From positions 1-64,000 of the forward strand of contig NZ_CAMIHB010000019.1 of assembly GCF_946221635.1 (NCBI RefSeq): 64,000 nucleotides of DNA, written 5' to 3'. The notes under the pieces were generated by a model. The model had not been told where the DNA came from and did no database searches. It worked only from the letters and a program-made list of their open reading frames with translations. Shown here in pieces: positions 40,139 through 48,305 of the stretch (positions within the stretch are counted from its first letter, which is position 1; each line of letters opens with the position of its first letter). A program made the translations under genes and the position numbers. This DNA comes from an uncultured Rhodoferax sp. Lineage in GTDB: Bacteria; Pseudomonadota; Gammaproteobacteria; Burkholderiales; Burkholderiaceae_C.

Positions 40139-41284
40139 TCATATGACCTCCAATTCAGCGTTGAGTGCGCCGGCGGACTTGATGGCTTGCAGAATGGCCA
40201 ACAGGTCTTGCGGCGTGGCACCCAGCGAGTTCAGGGCCTTCACTACATCGGTCAGCTGCGCGGCGGCGCCCAACTGGATCAGCTTGCCGGGCTCGGACTT
40301 GATGTCGATGTTGGCCTTCTCGGTGACCACGGTCTGTCCGCCCGAGAGCGGGCTGGGCTGGCTCACCACCGGGGTGCTGGAGATGCTGATGGAGAGGTTG
40401 CCGTGGGCAATGGCGCAGGGGCCCAGGCTGACGGCCTGGTTCAGCACGATGGAGCCGGTGCGCGAGTTGATGATGACCTTGGCGGCCGCCACCGAGGCTT
40501 CGATCGGCAGCTCTTCCATCTCGGCGATGAAGCTCACGCGGTCATTGGGGTCGGAGGGGGCCTTGACCTGCACGGTACGGCCGTCCTGCGCCTGGGCGAC
40601 GCCGGCGCCGAACTTGCGGTTGATCGCCTGGGCCACCTTGCGGGCAATCTGGAAGTCGGACGAACTCAGGCTGAGGTTGATGCTGTCGCCGTCCTGCAGC
40701 GCACTGGGCACCGAACGCTCCACCTGGGCGCCGTCGGGAATGCGCCCCACGCTGAGGTGGTTGACCGTGACCTTGCTGCCGCCAGCGGCTGCGCCGGCAC
40801 CGGCCACGATCAGGTTGCCCTGGGCCAGCGCATAGACCTCGCCATCCACGCCCTTGAGGGGGGTGGAAATGAGCGTGCCGCCCTTGAGCGATTTGGCGTT
40901 GCCCAAGGAGGACACGTTGATATCCAGCAGTTGGCCGGGGCGGGCAAAGGCGGGCAACTGGGCGGTGACCAGCACGGCGGCCACGTTTTTCATCTGCAGC
41001 TGGGCGGCCTGGGCGGGCGCCAGCGTCAGGCCCAGCTGCTTCATGTAGTTGGCCAGGCCCTGGGAGGTGTAGGGCATCTGGGTGGTCTGGTCGCCCGTAC
41101 CGTCCAGGCCCACGACCAGGCCAAAGCCGGTCAACTGGTTGCTGCGCACGCCTTCGATGGCGGCGACTTCCTTGATGCGGGTGGCGGCCAACACCGTGCT
41201 GCTGGCGGCCACCGTCAGGGCCAGGCACAGCGCACGCAACCAGGGGCGGCTGCGGCGGGAGGGGGCGTGGTTCCAGAGTGTCAT
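40139..41284 (-). CDS. flgI: Flagellar P-ring protein FlgI
   Basis: A 381-residue periplasmic protein that polymerises around the rod in the peptidoglycan layer. A signal peptide (about residues 1-32, cleavage near VLA-AT) precedes the highly conserved TRIKEVAAIEGVRSNQLTGFGLVVGLDGTGDQ. Later landmarks are GLANYMKQLG, SLGNAKSLKGGTLISTPLKG and the C-terminal SLGATPQDLLAILQAIKSAGAL. ATG 41284 gives a normal signal peptide, while upstream extension does not. The gap to flgH is 66 bp. Confidence 0.96.
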   Translation of the reverse strand: MTLWNHAPSRRSRPWLRALCLALTVAASSTVLAATRIKEVAAIEGVRSNQLTGFGLVVGLDGTGDQTTQMPYTSQGLANYMKQLGLTLAPAQAAQLQMKNVAAVLVTAQLPAFARPGQLLDINVSSLGNAKSLKGGTLISTPLKGVDGEVYALAQGNLIVAGAGAAAGGSKVTVNHLSVGRIPDGAQVERSVPSALQDGDSINLSLSSSDFQIARKVAQAINRKFGAGVAQAQDGRTVQVKAPSDPNDRVSFIAEMEELPIEASVAAAKVIINSRTGSIVLNQAVSLGPCAIAHGNLSISISSTPVVSQPSPLSGGQTVVTEKANIDIKSEPGKLIQLGAAAQLTDVVKALNSLGATPQDLLAILQAIKSAGALNAELEVI

Positions 41285-41350
41285 GTGCAGAGTCGGTAAC
41301 GGGGTCGGTCCGACTGGACCTATTACCCCTCGGCACAATTCTGGAGAACT

Positions 41351-42070
41351 TTAGAAGGGATGAAAGTTCAAAAAGAACCGGGATAACCAGCCAACTGTTT
41401 GGGCTTCGTTCTGGGCGCCGCGGCCCTTGGACTCGACGCGCACATTGGCGACCTGCAGCGAGCTGATCACATTGTTGGGTTGCAGCATGCGCGGGTTGAC
41501 GGTGCCGGTGAAGCGCATCACGTCCACGTTCTGGTTCACGCCAATCTGCTTTTCGCCGGCCACCACCAGGTTGCCATTGGGTAGCACCTCGATGACGGTG
41601 GTGGAGATGGAGCCACTGAAGGTGTTGGCGGCCTCGGTGCCGCCCTTGCCGGAAAAGTCGTTGTTCGTCTTGGCCGACATCTCCAGGTTCTTCATGTCCA
41701 CGCCGATGGTGCCAGGCAGCGGCGGCGTGATGGCGGAGTTGACAGAACTGTTGCGGTTCACGGTGGACTTGGAGACCTGGCTGGCCGCCAGGCTTTCCAC
41801 AATCTGGATGGTCACGATGTCGCCCAGCGCACGGGCGCGGCTGTCTTCGAAGGCGGGGCGGTAGGTCGCGGGCTGGTACAGGCTGCCCTTGGTGGGGCGC
41901 GGCGCCGCGGCGTTGGCGGCAGCGCTTTGCTCGGGCTTGACCTCGGCAAAGTCCACCACGGCTTTGGGTGGAATGCCTCCGCACGCGGTCAGCCACAGGG
42001 TGCTTGCCAATGCAGCATAAAAACTGCCTCTGGCCCTCATGGAATTTGCGCAAGCAGCTACTTTTTTCAT
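41351..42070 (-). CDS. flgH: Flagellar L-ring lipoprotein FlgH
   Basis: A 239-residue outer-membrane lipoprotein forming the L ring. The lipobox is WLTAC (Cys30). Conserved regions are GSLYQPATYRPAFEDSRARALGDIVTIQIVE and the C-terminal NNVISSLQVANVRVESKGRG and WLSRFFLNFHPF. ATG 42070 has GAGG six bases upstream. The first ~15 residues (MKKVAACANSMRARG) come from a dispersed repeat copy; without them, translation from the internal Met11 would still give a normal short lipoprotein signal. An in-frame GTG at 42082 overlaps the flgG stop. Confidence 0.95.
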   Translation of the reverse strand: MKKVAACANSMRARGSFYAALASTLWLTACGGIPPKAVVDFAEVKPEQSAAANAAAPRPTKGSLYQPATYRPAFEDSRARALGDIVTIQIVESLAASQVSKSTVNRNSSVNSAITPPLPGTIGVDMKNLEMSAKTNNDFSGKGGTEAANTFSGSISTTVIEVLPNGNLVVAGEKQIGVNQNVDVMRFTGTVNPRMLQPNNVISSLQVANVRVESKGRGAQNEAQTVGWLSRFFLNFHPF

Positions 42071-42075
42071 AGCAA
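42018..42075 (-). repeat. Dispersed repeat, copy 6, at the start of flgH
   Basis: The minus strand reads GCTATGAAAAAAGTAGCTGC, TTGCGCAAATTCCATGAGG, GCCAGAGGCAGTTTTTAT. It supplies the flgH start codon and codons 1-18 and is read in the same frame as copies 1, 3 and 4 (GCT GCT TGC GCA). Confidence 0.75.
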
Positions 42076-42078
42076 ACC

Positions 42079-42861
42079 TCACAGCTGTCCGAGTTTTTGC
42101 AGCATCTGGTCCGAGGTCTGGATGGCCTTGGAGTTCATTTCGTAGGCGCGCTGGGTCTGGATCATGGTCACCAGTTCCTGCACCACGTTGACGTTGGACG
42201 TCTCCACAAAGCCCTGCAGCACGGCGCCCAGGCCGTTGGCATTGGGCACGCCGGCATTGGGTTGGCCCGAGGCGGCGGTTTCCTGGAAGATGTTCTGTCC
42301 CTTGGGCTCCAGGCCGGCGGGGTTGATGAAGCTGGCCGTGGTGATGTTGCCCACGGTTTGCGGGGTGGTGGTGCCGGGTACGGTGACCGAGACCGTGCCG
42401 TCCTGCGCGATCGAGAGGTTGGTGGCATTGGCCGGCACGGTGATGCCGCCCTGCACCAGCAGGCCGGACGAGGTGACCACGCGGCCCTGGTTGTCGAGCT
42501 GGAAGGCACCGTCCCGCGTGTAGCCGGTGGTGCCGTCGGGCATGGTGACCTGGAAGAAGCCGTTGCCCTGGATGGCGACATCGAGGTTGTTATTGGTCTG
42601 TTGCAGATTGCCTTGCGAGAAGGTGCGACTGGTGGCGACGGTGCGAACGCCCAGGCCCACTTGCAAGCCGGTGGGCAGCGTGGACTGCTCGGAGCTGTTG
42701 GAGCCGACCTGGCGCAGGTTCTGGTACATCAGGTCTTCGAAGACGGCGTGCGCTTTCTTGAAACCGTTGGTGGAGACGTTGGCCAGGTTGTTGGAAATCA
42801 CGTCCAGCTGCATTTGCTGGGCTTCCATGCCGGTCTTGGAGATCCAGAGGGAGTTGATCAT
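42079..42861 (-). CDS. flgG: Flagellar distal rod protein FlgG
   Basis: A 260-residue axial protein. The start MINSLWISKTGMEAQQMQLDVISNNLANVSTNGFKK is the standard distal-rod signature, and the C-terminal helix is SNVNVVQELVTMIQTQRAYEMNSKAIQTSDQMLQKL. The length equals E. coli FlgG (260). It is exported by the flagellar type III system without a cleaved signal and forms the drive shaft through the P and L rings. Neighbours are flgF (18-bp gap) and flgH (8-bp gap). Confidence 0.97.
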   Translation of the reverse strand: MINSLWISKTGMEAQQMQLDVISNNLANVSTNGFKKAHAVFEDLMYQNLRQVGSNSSEQSTLPTGLQVGLGVRTVATSRTFSQGNLQQTNNNLDVAIQGNGFFQVTMPDGTTGYTRDGAFQLDNQGRVVTSSGLLVQGGITVPANATNLSIAQDGTVSVTVPGTTTPQTVGNITTASFINPAGLEPKGQNIFQETAASGQPNAGVPNANGLGAVLQGFVETSNVNVVQELVTMIQTQRAYEMNSKAIQTSDQMLQKLGQL

Positions 42862-42879
42862 GGTGTGTTTTCCTTCACG

Positions 42880-43620
42880 TTAGCCTTGCAGGCCCAGGAG
42901 TTGGCCGGCGGAGCGGTCGTTGGATTCGGCGGTCTGCATGAGGCGCATCTGGGCCTCGAACTGGCGGGCGGTCTGGATCATGCCCACCATGCTTTCGATG
43001 GCGTTGACGTTGGAGCCTTCCAGCACACCCACCTGCACGCGGGCTGTGTCTTCGTTGTTGAGCGGATCGCCCGACAGGGTGCGGAACAGGCCGTCCTCGC
43101 CGCGTTTGAGCGGGTCTTCCGCCGTGGGCACGGCCAGCTTGAGCCGGCCGATCACGTTGGCGGGCTGGCCGCCGGTCTTGGCGCTGATGCTGCCGTCCGG
43201 GCTGATGGTGACTTCGGCGCCGATGGGGGCCGTGATGGCGCCGCCGTCGCTGGACAGCACCTGGCGTCCGTTGCCGGTGATCAGCGTGCCGTCGGTGGAG
43301 ATTTCAAAGTTGCCGTTGCGCGTGTAGGCCTCGTTGCCGTCCAGGCCCTGCACCGCAAACCAGGCATCGCCCATGGCCATGGCGTCCAGACTGCGGTCGG
43401 TGCGCTGGGCCGGGCCCGGCGTGTTGAGATGACCGGCCGTGGCCTCCACGGCGAACACGCGCGTGGTCGCGCCGTCGCCACGCAGGGGCACGGCGCGGTA
43501 GGTGGCCAACTGGGCCCGAAAGCCGTTGGTGGAGACGTTGGCCAGATTGTTGGACAGCACCGACTGGCGGCTGGCGGCCGCATTGGCACCCGTCATGGCG
43601 GTGTAAATCAGGCGGTCCAT
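42880..43620 (-). CDS. flgF: Flagellar proximal rod protein FlgF
   Basis: A 246-residue rod protein with the N-terminal signature MDRLIYTAMTGANAAASRQSVLSNNLANVSTNGFR and the C-terminal helix SNVNAIESMVGMIQTARQFEAQMRLMQTAESNDRSAGQLL. The length is close to E. coli FlgF (251). The middle beta domain includes AWFAVQGLDGNEAYTRNGNFEIS, typical of rod/hook subunits. It lies between flgE (16 bp) and flgG (18 bp). Confidence 0.96.
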   Translation of the reverse strand: MDRLIYTAMTGANAAASRQSVLSNNLANVSTNGFRAQLATYRAVPLRGDGATTRVFAVEATAGHLNTPGPAQRTDRSLDAMAMGDAWFAVQGLDGNEAYTRNGNFEISTDGTLITGNGRQVLSSDGGAITAPIGAEVTISPDGSISAKTGGQPANVIGRLKLAVPTAEDPLKRGEDGLFRTLSGDPLNNEDTARVQVGVLEGSNVNAIESMVGMIQTARQFEAQMRLMQTAESNDRSAGQLLGLQG

Positions 43621-43636
43621 GGTGGTCTAGCTCCGG

Positions 43637-44908
43637 TCAGCGCAGGTTCACCAGGGTCGACATCACCTGGTCCTGCGTCTTGATGGTCTGGGCGTTGGCC
43701 TGGTAGTTGCGCTGCGCCGTCATCATGTTGACCAGTTCGGCCGTGATGTCCACGTTGGATTCTTCGATGGCGCCGGCCCGGGTTTCGCCAAACTTGCCCA
43801 CGCCGGGCTTGCCCAGCACCACGGGGCCGGATTTGAAGGTCTCCAGGAACTCGCCACCCCCCACGGGGGCCAGGCCCTGCAGGTTACGGAAGTCGCCCAG
43901 CGCGATCATGCCGCCGGTCTTGAGGGTCTGGCCGTTGGAATAGCTGGTGCTGATCACGCCCTTGCCATCGATGGCCAAGCTCGTGAATTCCCCGGCCGCG
44001 TAGCCGTTCTGTGAAAGATTGGTCACGCTGAAGGCCGCACCGAACTGCGAGACGTTGCTCAAATCCACGGTGATGGCTCCGGGAATCTTGCCAGTGGTCT
44101 CGTTCGGGTTGTTGGATTTGATGGTGCCTCCGGGGATGGTGACACTGAGGCTGGCCGGCGTGATGATCTTTCCGGTGGCGTCAAAGGTCATGGGGCCCAG
44201 GTTGGTGAAGGTCACCGGGGGAACGGCGGTCGGGTCGTCCAGGCCGGCGTAGATGCCCCAGGAGTTGGCCACGCCATCGGTCTTCTCGAAGTAGAGGTTG
44301 GCCGAGGACGCCACACCCTGCGCGTCGTAGACGCTGATGGACGTTCCGTAGGTGGAGCGTGGGGAGGGGGTCTTGCCGGCGGCCGTCGACTGGGTCGCAT
44401 CCAGTGCGCGCGCGTCCAGGTTGAACTCGGCCACGATGTTCGTGGTCGCCTTGGCCGGGATGGGGGCCCCGGTTGGAATGACCAGTTTTTGTGGCGTGAT
44501 GCTGGTGGCCACGCCGCTGGTGTCAGTGGGGTAGCCCATGAGGAACGAGCCGGTATTGGTCAGCAGGTTGCCGTTCTTGTCGAGCTTGAATTCGCCGTCG
44601 CGGGTGTAGGCAATCGTGCCGTCGGTGCGGGTGACCTGGAAGAAGCCTCCGCCATTGATCGCCACGTCCAGGCTGTTGCCGGTGATGTTGATATTGCCCT
44701 GGGTGAATTGCTGGGCGACGGCCGCTGTGGCCGCGCCGATGCCCGCCGCGTTGCCGCCACCAGTGCCCAAGGTACCCGCCACCAGCTCGGAGAACTCGTT
44801 GCGCGACATCTTGAATCCCACGGTGCTGGAGTTGGCAATGTTGTTGCCAATGACGTCGAGGCTCTTGCTCGACACATTGAGACCGGAGAGTCCTGTTTGA
44901 AAGCTCAT
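43637..44908 (-). CDS. flgE: Flagellar hook protein FlgE
   Basis: A 423-residue hook subunit. It starts MSFQTGLSGLNVSSKSLDVIGNNIANSSTVGFKMSR and ends in the axial helix SNVDITAELVNMMTAQRNYQANAQTIKTQDQVMSTLVNLR. The middle D1/D2 domains include GGGFFQVTRTDGTIAYTRDGEF and SNGQTLKTGGMIALGDFRNLQGL. The length resembles E. coli FlgE (402). ATG 44908 follows AGGA. Export of FlgE stops at hook completion, when FlhB switches specificity and FlgM is released. Confidence 0.97.
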   Translation of the reverse strand: MSFQTGLSGLNVSSKSLDVIGNNIANSSTVGFKMSRNEFSELVAGTLGTGGGNAAGIGAATAAVAQQFTQGNINITGNSLDVAINGGGFFQVTRTDGTIAYTRDGEFKLDKNGNLLTNTGSFLMGYPTDTSGVATSITPQKLVIPTGAPIPAKATTNIVAEFNLDARALDATQSTAAGKTPSPRSTYGTSISVYDAQGVASSANLYFEKTDGVANSWGIYAGLDDPTAVPPVTFTNLGPMTFDATGKIITPASLSVTIPGGTIKSNNPNETTGKIPGAITVDLSNVSQFGAAFSVTNLSQNGYAAGEFTSLAIDGKGVISTSYSNGQTLKTGGMIALGDFRNLQGLAPVGGGEFLETFKSGPVVLGKPGVGKFGETRAGAIEESNVDITAELVNMMTAQRNYQANAQTIKTQDQVMSTLVNLR

Positions 44909-44928
44909 GGGGTGGTCCTGTTCTTGGG

Positions 44929-45573
44929 TTACAGAATGGATTTGATGTCGCTGTAGGCCACGGCGTTGCGCCCTGCCAGTTCCACAGTCAGGTTGCCGTT
45001 GTTGGAGCCCACGGCGACCACGGTGTCGTAGGCCAGCGCGGTGCTGGTCACGGTCTTGCCGTTCAGGGTGGCGGTGACCTTGAACGTCGGGGAGCCCGTG
45101 CCTGTGTACTTGGAGGCGTCCCACTGGAAGCCGGCCAAGCCTGCTTCCTGGGCGCCGAGTTCGATCTTGTCGACCTGTTGGCCGCCGGGTGTGAGGATCT
45201 GGATCGTGACCTTGTCGGCCTTGGTGTCGAGGTTGGCCGCACCGGCGGCCACACCGTTTTTGATGGTGAGCGTGTTGGACTCCAGCATCACCCCCTTGCC
45301 CACCATGGCCGAGCCCTGCAGGAACTGCATGGCGTTGAACTGTGTGGCCATGGATTTCATGGTCTCGTTGAGCTGCTGGATGCCCGAGACAGTGTTGATC
45401 TGCGCCATCTGGCTCGTCATCTGGGCGTTGTCCATGGGGTTCATGGGGTCCTGGTTGTTCAGCTGGGCCACCAGCAGTTTCAGGAAACGGTCGGTCTGCG
45501 CCTCGGCACTGGTCAGGGCCGTGGTGCCGGAGGTGGTGCCGGTCGAAGAGGTGTTGCTGACGCTGGAGACCAT
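44929..45573 (-). CDS. flgD: Flagellar hook capping protein FlgD
   Basis: A 214-residue scaffold that caps the growing hook. The N-terminal export and capping motif DRFLKLLVAQLNNQDPMNPMDNAQMTSQMAQINTVSGIQQLNETM is conserved. A C-terminal FLG-Ig-like domain (KVTIQILTPGGQQVDKIELGAQEAG) and Tudor-like segment follow. The length is close to E. coli FlgD (231). The first ~20 residues are Ser/Thr-rich. It sits between flgC (19-bp gap) and flgE (20-bp gap). Confidence 0.96.
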   Translation of the reverse strand: MVSSVSNTSSTGTTSGTTALTSAEAQTDRFLKLLVAQLNNQDPMNPMDNAQMTSQMAQINTVSGIQQLNETMKSMATQFNAMQFLQGSAMVGKGVMLESNTLTIKNGVAAGAANLDTKADKVTIQILTPGGQQVDKIELGAQEAGLAGFQWDASKYTGTGSPTFKVTATLNGKTVTSTALAYDTVVAVGSNNGNLTVELAGRNAVAYSDIKSIL

Positions 45574-45592
45574 GGTGCGAGTCCTTCCTGGT

Positions 45593-45997
45593 TTATTGAC
45601 CCATTTGCAGTGTCTTGAGCAGCAGCGTCTTGGCCGTGTTCATGACTTCCACGTTGTTCTGGTACGAGCGGGAGGCCGAGATCATGTTGACCATCTCTTC
45701 CACCGGGTTCACGTTCGACTGCATGACGTAGCCGTCGGCGTCGGCCGAGGGGTGGGTCGGGTTGTGCACGCGGCGCAGCGGGTCGTTGTTCTCGCGGATG
45801 GAGCTGACCTTGACGCCGGACGAGGCGTCGGAGCCCATGGGCACAGTCTCGAACACCACCTGGCGGGCCTTGTAGCCCTGGCCATCGGGGCCGGCCACGG
45901 CATCGGCGTTGGCTAGGTTGCTGGCCACCACGTTGAGGCGCTGCGACTGGGCGCTGACGGCGCTGCCCGAGACGTTGAAGATGGAAAACATGGACAT
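45593..45997 (-). CDS. flgC: Flagellar basal-body rod protein FlgC
   Basis: A 134-residue proximal rod protein, the same length as E. coli FlgC (134). It starts MSMFSIFNVSGSAVSAQSQRLNVVASNLANADAV and ends in the helix SNVNPVEEMVNMISASRSYQNNVEVMNTAKTLLLKTLQMGQ. With FlgB and FlgF it forms the proximal rod above the MS ring. The gene follows flgB by 29 bp. Confidence 0.97.
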   Translation of the reverse strand: MSMFSIFNVSGSAVSAQSQRLNVVASNLANADAVAGPDGQGYKARQVVFETVPMGSDASSGVKVSSIRENNDPLRRVHNPTHPSADADGYVMQSNVNPVEEMVNMISASRSYQNNVEVMNTAKTLLLKTLQMGQ

Positions 45998-46026
45998 GGC
46001 GGGTCTCCGGTGGCGGCTTCAGGGAC

Positions 46027-46473
46027 TTATTGGCCCTGGATGGCGCTCAAGATCGTGCGCGATGAGCCGTTAATGAAACGCAGGGTGGCTTCGTAGCGCA
46101 CCGAGTTGTCGACAAAGTTGGCACGCTCGCGGTCCATGTCCACGCTGTTGCCGTCCATGGCGGGCTGGCTTTGGGTGGTGTAGTCCAGCTTGGCCTCGCC
46201 GTTCTGGCCGGCACCCAGGGTGCTGGGCAGGGGGATGTGGCGGGGGTTGGTGGTGCCATCGCTGGCCAGGCCGCGGCTGCTGCTCAGGGCCAGCGTGAGG
46301 TTGGAGCCTTCGCCCGTGGCGTCGGCCAGCGCTTGTTTGAAGTTGAAATCACGCCCGCTGTAGCCGGGCGTGTCGGCATTGGCAATGTTGCTGGCAATGA
46401 CGCGTTGGCGCTCCGCGCGCAGCACCAGCCCTTTCGCTTGAAAGTCCAGTGCGTTGGTCAGATTGGCAAACAT
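46027..46473 (-). CDS. flgB: Flagellar basal-body rod protein FlgB
   Basis: A 148-residue proximal rod protein and the first gene of the flgBCDEFGHIJKL operon. The N-terminal LTNALDFQAKGLVLRAERQRVIASNIANADTPGYSGRDFNF is characteristic, and the C-terminal helix is SVDMDRERANFVDNSVRYEATLRFINGSSRTILSAIQGQ. E. coli FlgB has 138 residues. It is divergent from flgA across 176 bp, where FlhDC-dependent control is expected from the family. Confidence 0.97.
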   Translation of the reverse strand: MFANLTNALDFQAKGLVLRAERQRVIASNIANADTPGYSGRDFNFKQALADATGEGSNLTLALSSSRGLASDGTTNPRHIPLPSTLGAGQNGEAKLDYTTQSQPAMDGNSVDMDRERANFVDNSVRYEATLRFINGSSRTILSAIQGQ

Positions 46474-46524
46474 GGGGCACCTCGGCTAGGGGCGTACCGT
46501 CCTGGCCGGTGGCCGGGATGGGGA

Positions 46525-46551
46525 CGTGCGGCAATTATGGGAAAAGCTTTA
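46525..46551 (-). promoter_or_regulatory. Possible sigma-28 (FliA) promoter upstream of flgB
   Basis: The minus strand has TAAA (46551-46548), exactly 15 bases, then GCCGCACG (46532-46525), against the consensus TAAA-N15-GCCGATAA. The -35 is perfect and the -10 shares its first four bases only. The operon may instead rely on a sigma-70/FlhDC promoter that I cannot pinpoint. Confidence 0.35.
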
Positions 46552-46649
46552 ATTTTTTAGCCCGTGAATAGCGGGGTGAATGACCTGCATTTGCCGGGTT
46601 TGTGTGCGGGGGTGGCTGCCTATAGTTGCGGCAACTGAGGAGTCCTGCC

Positions 46650-47390
46650 ATGTCCCCGTGCCTGCCATTCGCGCGATCGCTGAGCCGCCGCCTGCGGAAT
46701 GGCTTGCTGCTGTCTGCGCTGCTGCTGAGCCCCGCCCTCTGGGCGCAGGACATGGCGCTGGGCGATTTGCAGGCCCTGGCCCAGCGCTGGGTACGCGATA
46801 CCGTCGCCAGGACCAACGCCGAGAACCCGGGGCTGCGCATGGATGCCAGTGTGGGGGCTCTTGATGGTCGCCTGCGTCTGGCGGTGTGCGGCAATGTGGA
46901 GGCCTATGTTCCGCCCGGCGCCCGCCTCTGGGGGCGCAGCCGGGTGGGCTTACGCTGTGCCGATGGCATGGGGCGCTGGAATGTATCGCTCCCCGTGGTG
47001 GTCCGGGCGATGGGGCCGGCTTGGGTCCTGAAGAGCCAGATTGCGCCTGGCGCTGTGCTGGCGGAAACGGACGTGGTCGAGGCTGAGGTGGACTGGGCCG
47101 AGGAGCCCGCCGCCGTTCTGCAGGACCGCGCGCTGTGGGTGGGGCAGACGACGACGCGGGTGCTGGTGGCCGGGCAGGCCCTGCGTCAGGGCATGGTCCG
47201 GCCGGCTCAGGTCTTCCAGGCCGGGGCCCAGGTGCGGGTGGTGGCCCAGGGGCCGGGCTTCCAGGTTTCGGGCGACGGTCAGGCCTTGACCGCCGGTGTG
47301 GTGGGGCAGCCTGCCCGTGTCCGCATGGACAACGGACGGGTGACCTCAGGCACGGTGCTGGATATGCGTACAGTCAAAATCGACCTTTGA
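46650..47390 (+). CDS. flgA: Flagellar P-ring assembly chaperone FlgA
   Basis: A 246-residue periplasmic chaperone for FlgI. The signal peptide (about residues 1-30, ending LWA-Q) is followed by an N-terminal domain and then two SAF-type segments: APGAVLAETDVVEAEVDWAEEP and VLVAGQALRQGMVRPAQVFQAGAQVRVVAQG, ending in the conserved GQPARVRMDNGRVTSGTVL. GAGGAG lies seven bases before ATG 46650. It is divergent from flgB and upstream of flgM by 94 bp, the classical flgA-flgM order. Confidence 0.95.
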   Translation: MSPCLPFARSLSRRLRNGLLLSALLLSPALWAQDMALGDLQALAQRWVRDTVARTNAENPGLRMDASVGALDGRLRLAVCGNVEAYVPPGARLWGRSRVGLRCADGMGRWNVSLPVVVRAMGPAWVLKSQIAPGAVLAETDVVEAEVDWAEEPAAVLQDRALWVGQTTTRVLVAGQALRQGMVRPAQVFQAGAQVRVVAQGPGFQVSGDGQALTAGVVGQPARVRMDNGRVTSGTVLDMRTVKIDL

Positions 47391-47415
47391 ATGCCATTTC
47401 CTGTGCAAAGAACCC

Positions 47416-47442
47416 TAAAGTCAGTCATGATGCGGCCGATAA
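47416..47442 (+). promoter_or_regulatory. Perfect sigma-28 (FliA) promoter of flgMN
   Basis: TAAA (47416-47419), exactly 15 bases, then GCCGATAA (47435-47442) matches the FliA consensus at every position. It lies 42 bp before the flgM start, so flgMN can be transcribed as a late operon separately from flgA. Confidence 0.9.
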
Positions 47443-47484
47443 CCATGCTACGAGGCCGTGCACATTGCGGCTTTGGAGAACGCT

Positions 47485-47817
47485 ATGAAGATAGGTCAAA
47501 CCCCCGATATTCCCTCGTCCGTCGCGTCCACGGTGTCCAATGCTGCCCAAAAGGCGGCACAGAACAACCCTGCGGCCACGGCAGCGGCAGCCACTGCGGC
47601 CAAGGACTCGCGCTCGGCGGGGGTGGCCGTGACCGTTTCCACGCTGGCGCGCTCGCTGGAGAAACCCATTGGCAGCGAATCGGCCGATGTGGACGCCAAG
47701 AAGGTCGCTTCCGTGAAGGCTGCCATCGAAGATGGCACCTATGTGGTGAACGCCGAAGCGATTGCCGACCAACTCCTTTCCAACGCGCAGGAAATGCTGA
47801 ACCGCACCACGCGGTAA
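47485..47817 (+). CDS. flgM: Anti-sigma-28 factor FlgM
   Basis: A 110-residue anti-sigma factor that binds FliA until hook completion allows its secretion. The N-terminal half is alanine-rich and disordered, as expected for an exported, unfolded protein. The C-terminal FliA-binding helices are VDAKKVASVKAAIEDGTYVVNAEAIADQLLSNA, with the family pattern RVxxIKxAIxxGxYxxxxxxIA. Start is ATG 47485 with GGAG six bases upstream. A perfect FliA promoter precedes it, forming the usual feedback loop. Confidence 0.95.
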   Translation: MKIGQTPDIPSSVASTVSNAAQKAAQNNPAATAAAATAAKDSRSAGVAVTVSTLARSLEKPIGSESADVDAKKVASVKAAIEDGTYVVNAEAIADQLLSNAQEMLNRTTR

Positions 47818-47868
47818 TCGGCGCCCCCCGTCCGCCCTGCGCACCCTTGACCGTGCGGAGGATCCGGA

Positions 47869-48249
47869 ATGTCTGATAAACCCACCCTTGGCTTTGACGC
47901 GCTGGAGCAGCAGTTCGGCGCGGTTGCTTCCGCCTTGCGCGATGGCGATTCCGCCCAGCTGGAAGCCCTGAGCGGGCAGCTTCAGCAAATGACCCTGGAT
48001 TTTGCGCATGCTGTCCAGAACGCGCCCGCCCCAACCGAGATCTCCACCACCCAGATGCGCCGCATCCAGGCCCTGGGGCAGGGTTTTCAGGTGCTGCGCG
48101 ACAGCCTGGCGCGTCGACAGGCGCTGGTCGATCAGGCCTTGCGGGTTGTTGTTCCGGCGGTACAGACTGCCACCTATGGCGCCGCGGCGGCCAGTCCCTA
48201 TGGCGCGGGTCCCAAGGCATCGGGCAGGCTGGAAGGGATTCGGGCCTGA
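47869..48249 (+). CDS. flgN: FlgN-family flagellar export chaperone
   Basis: A 126-residue mostly helical protein placed directly after flgM, where flgN normally sits. Its ribosome site is GGAGG. The helices LEQQFGAVASALRDGDSAQLEALSGQLQQMTLDF and RRIQALGQGFQVLRDSLARRQALVDQAL fit the FlgN coiled-coil fold. FlgN escorts FlgK and FlgL to the export gate. The sequence itself is poorly conserved, so position is a large part of the evidence. Transcription ends at the terminator at 48268. Confidence 0.8.
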   Translation: MSDKPTLGFDALEQQFGAVASALRDGDSAQLEALSGQLQQMTLDFAHAVQNAPAPTEISTTQMRRIQALGQGFQVLRDSLARRQALVDQALRVVVPAVQTATYGAAAASPYGAGPKASGRLEGIRA

Positions 48250-48267
48250 GTCGTCCGTCCCGTGCAC

Positions 48268-48303
48268 CATGAAGAAAGCGGCCACCGGGCCGCTTTCTTC
48301 ATG
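48268..48303. terminator. Bidirectional terminator between flgN and fliA
   Basis: A perfect 16-bp stem, CATGAAGAAAGCGGCC and GGCCGCTTTCTTCATG around ACCG, separates the convergent flgN and fliA genes. Its right arm ends just before the fliA stop. T-rich stretches within the arms would serve either direction. Confidence 0.85.
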
Positions 48304-48305
48304 GG

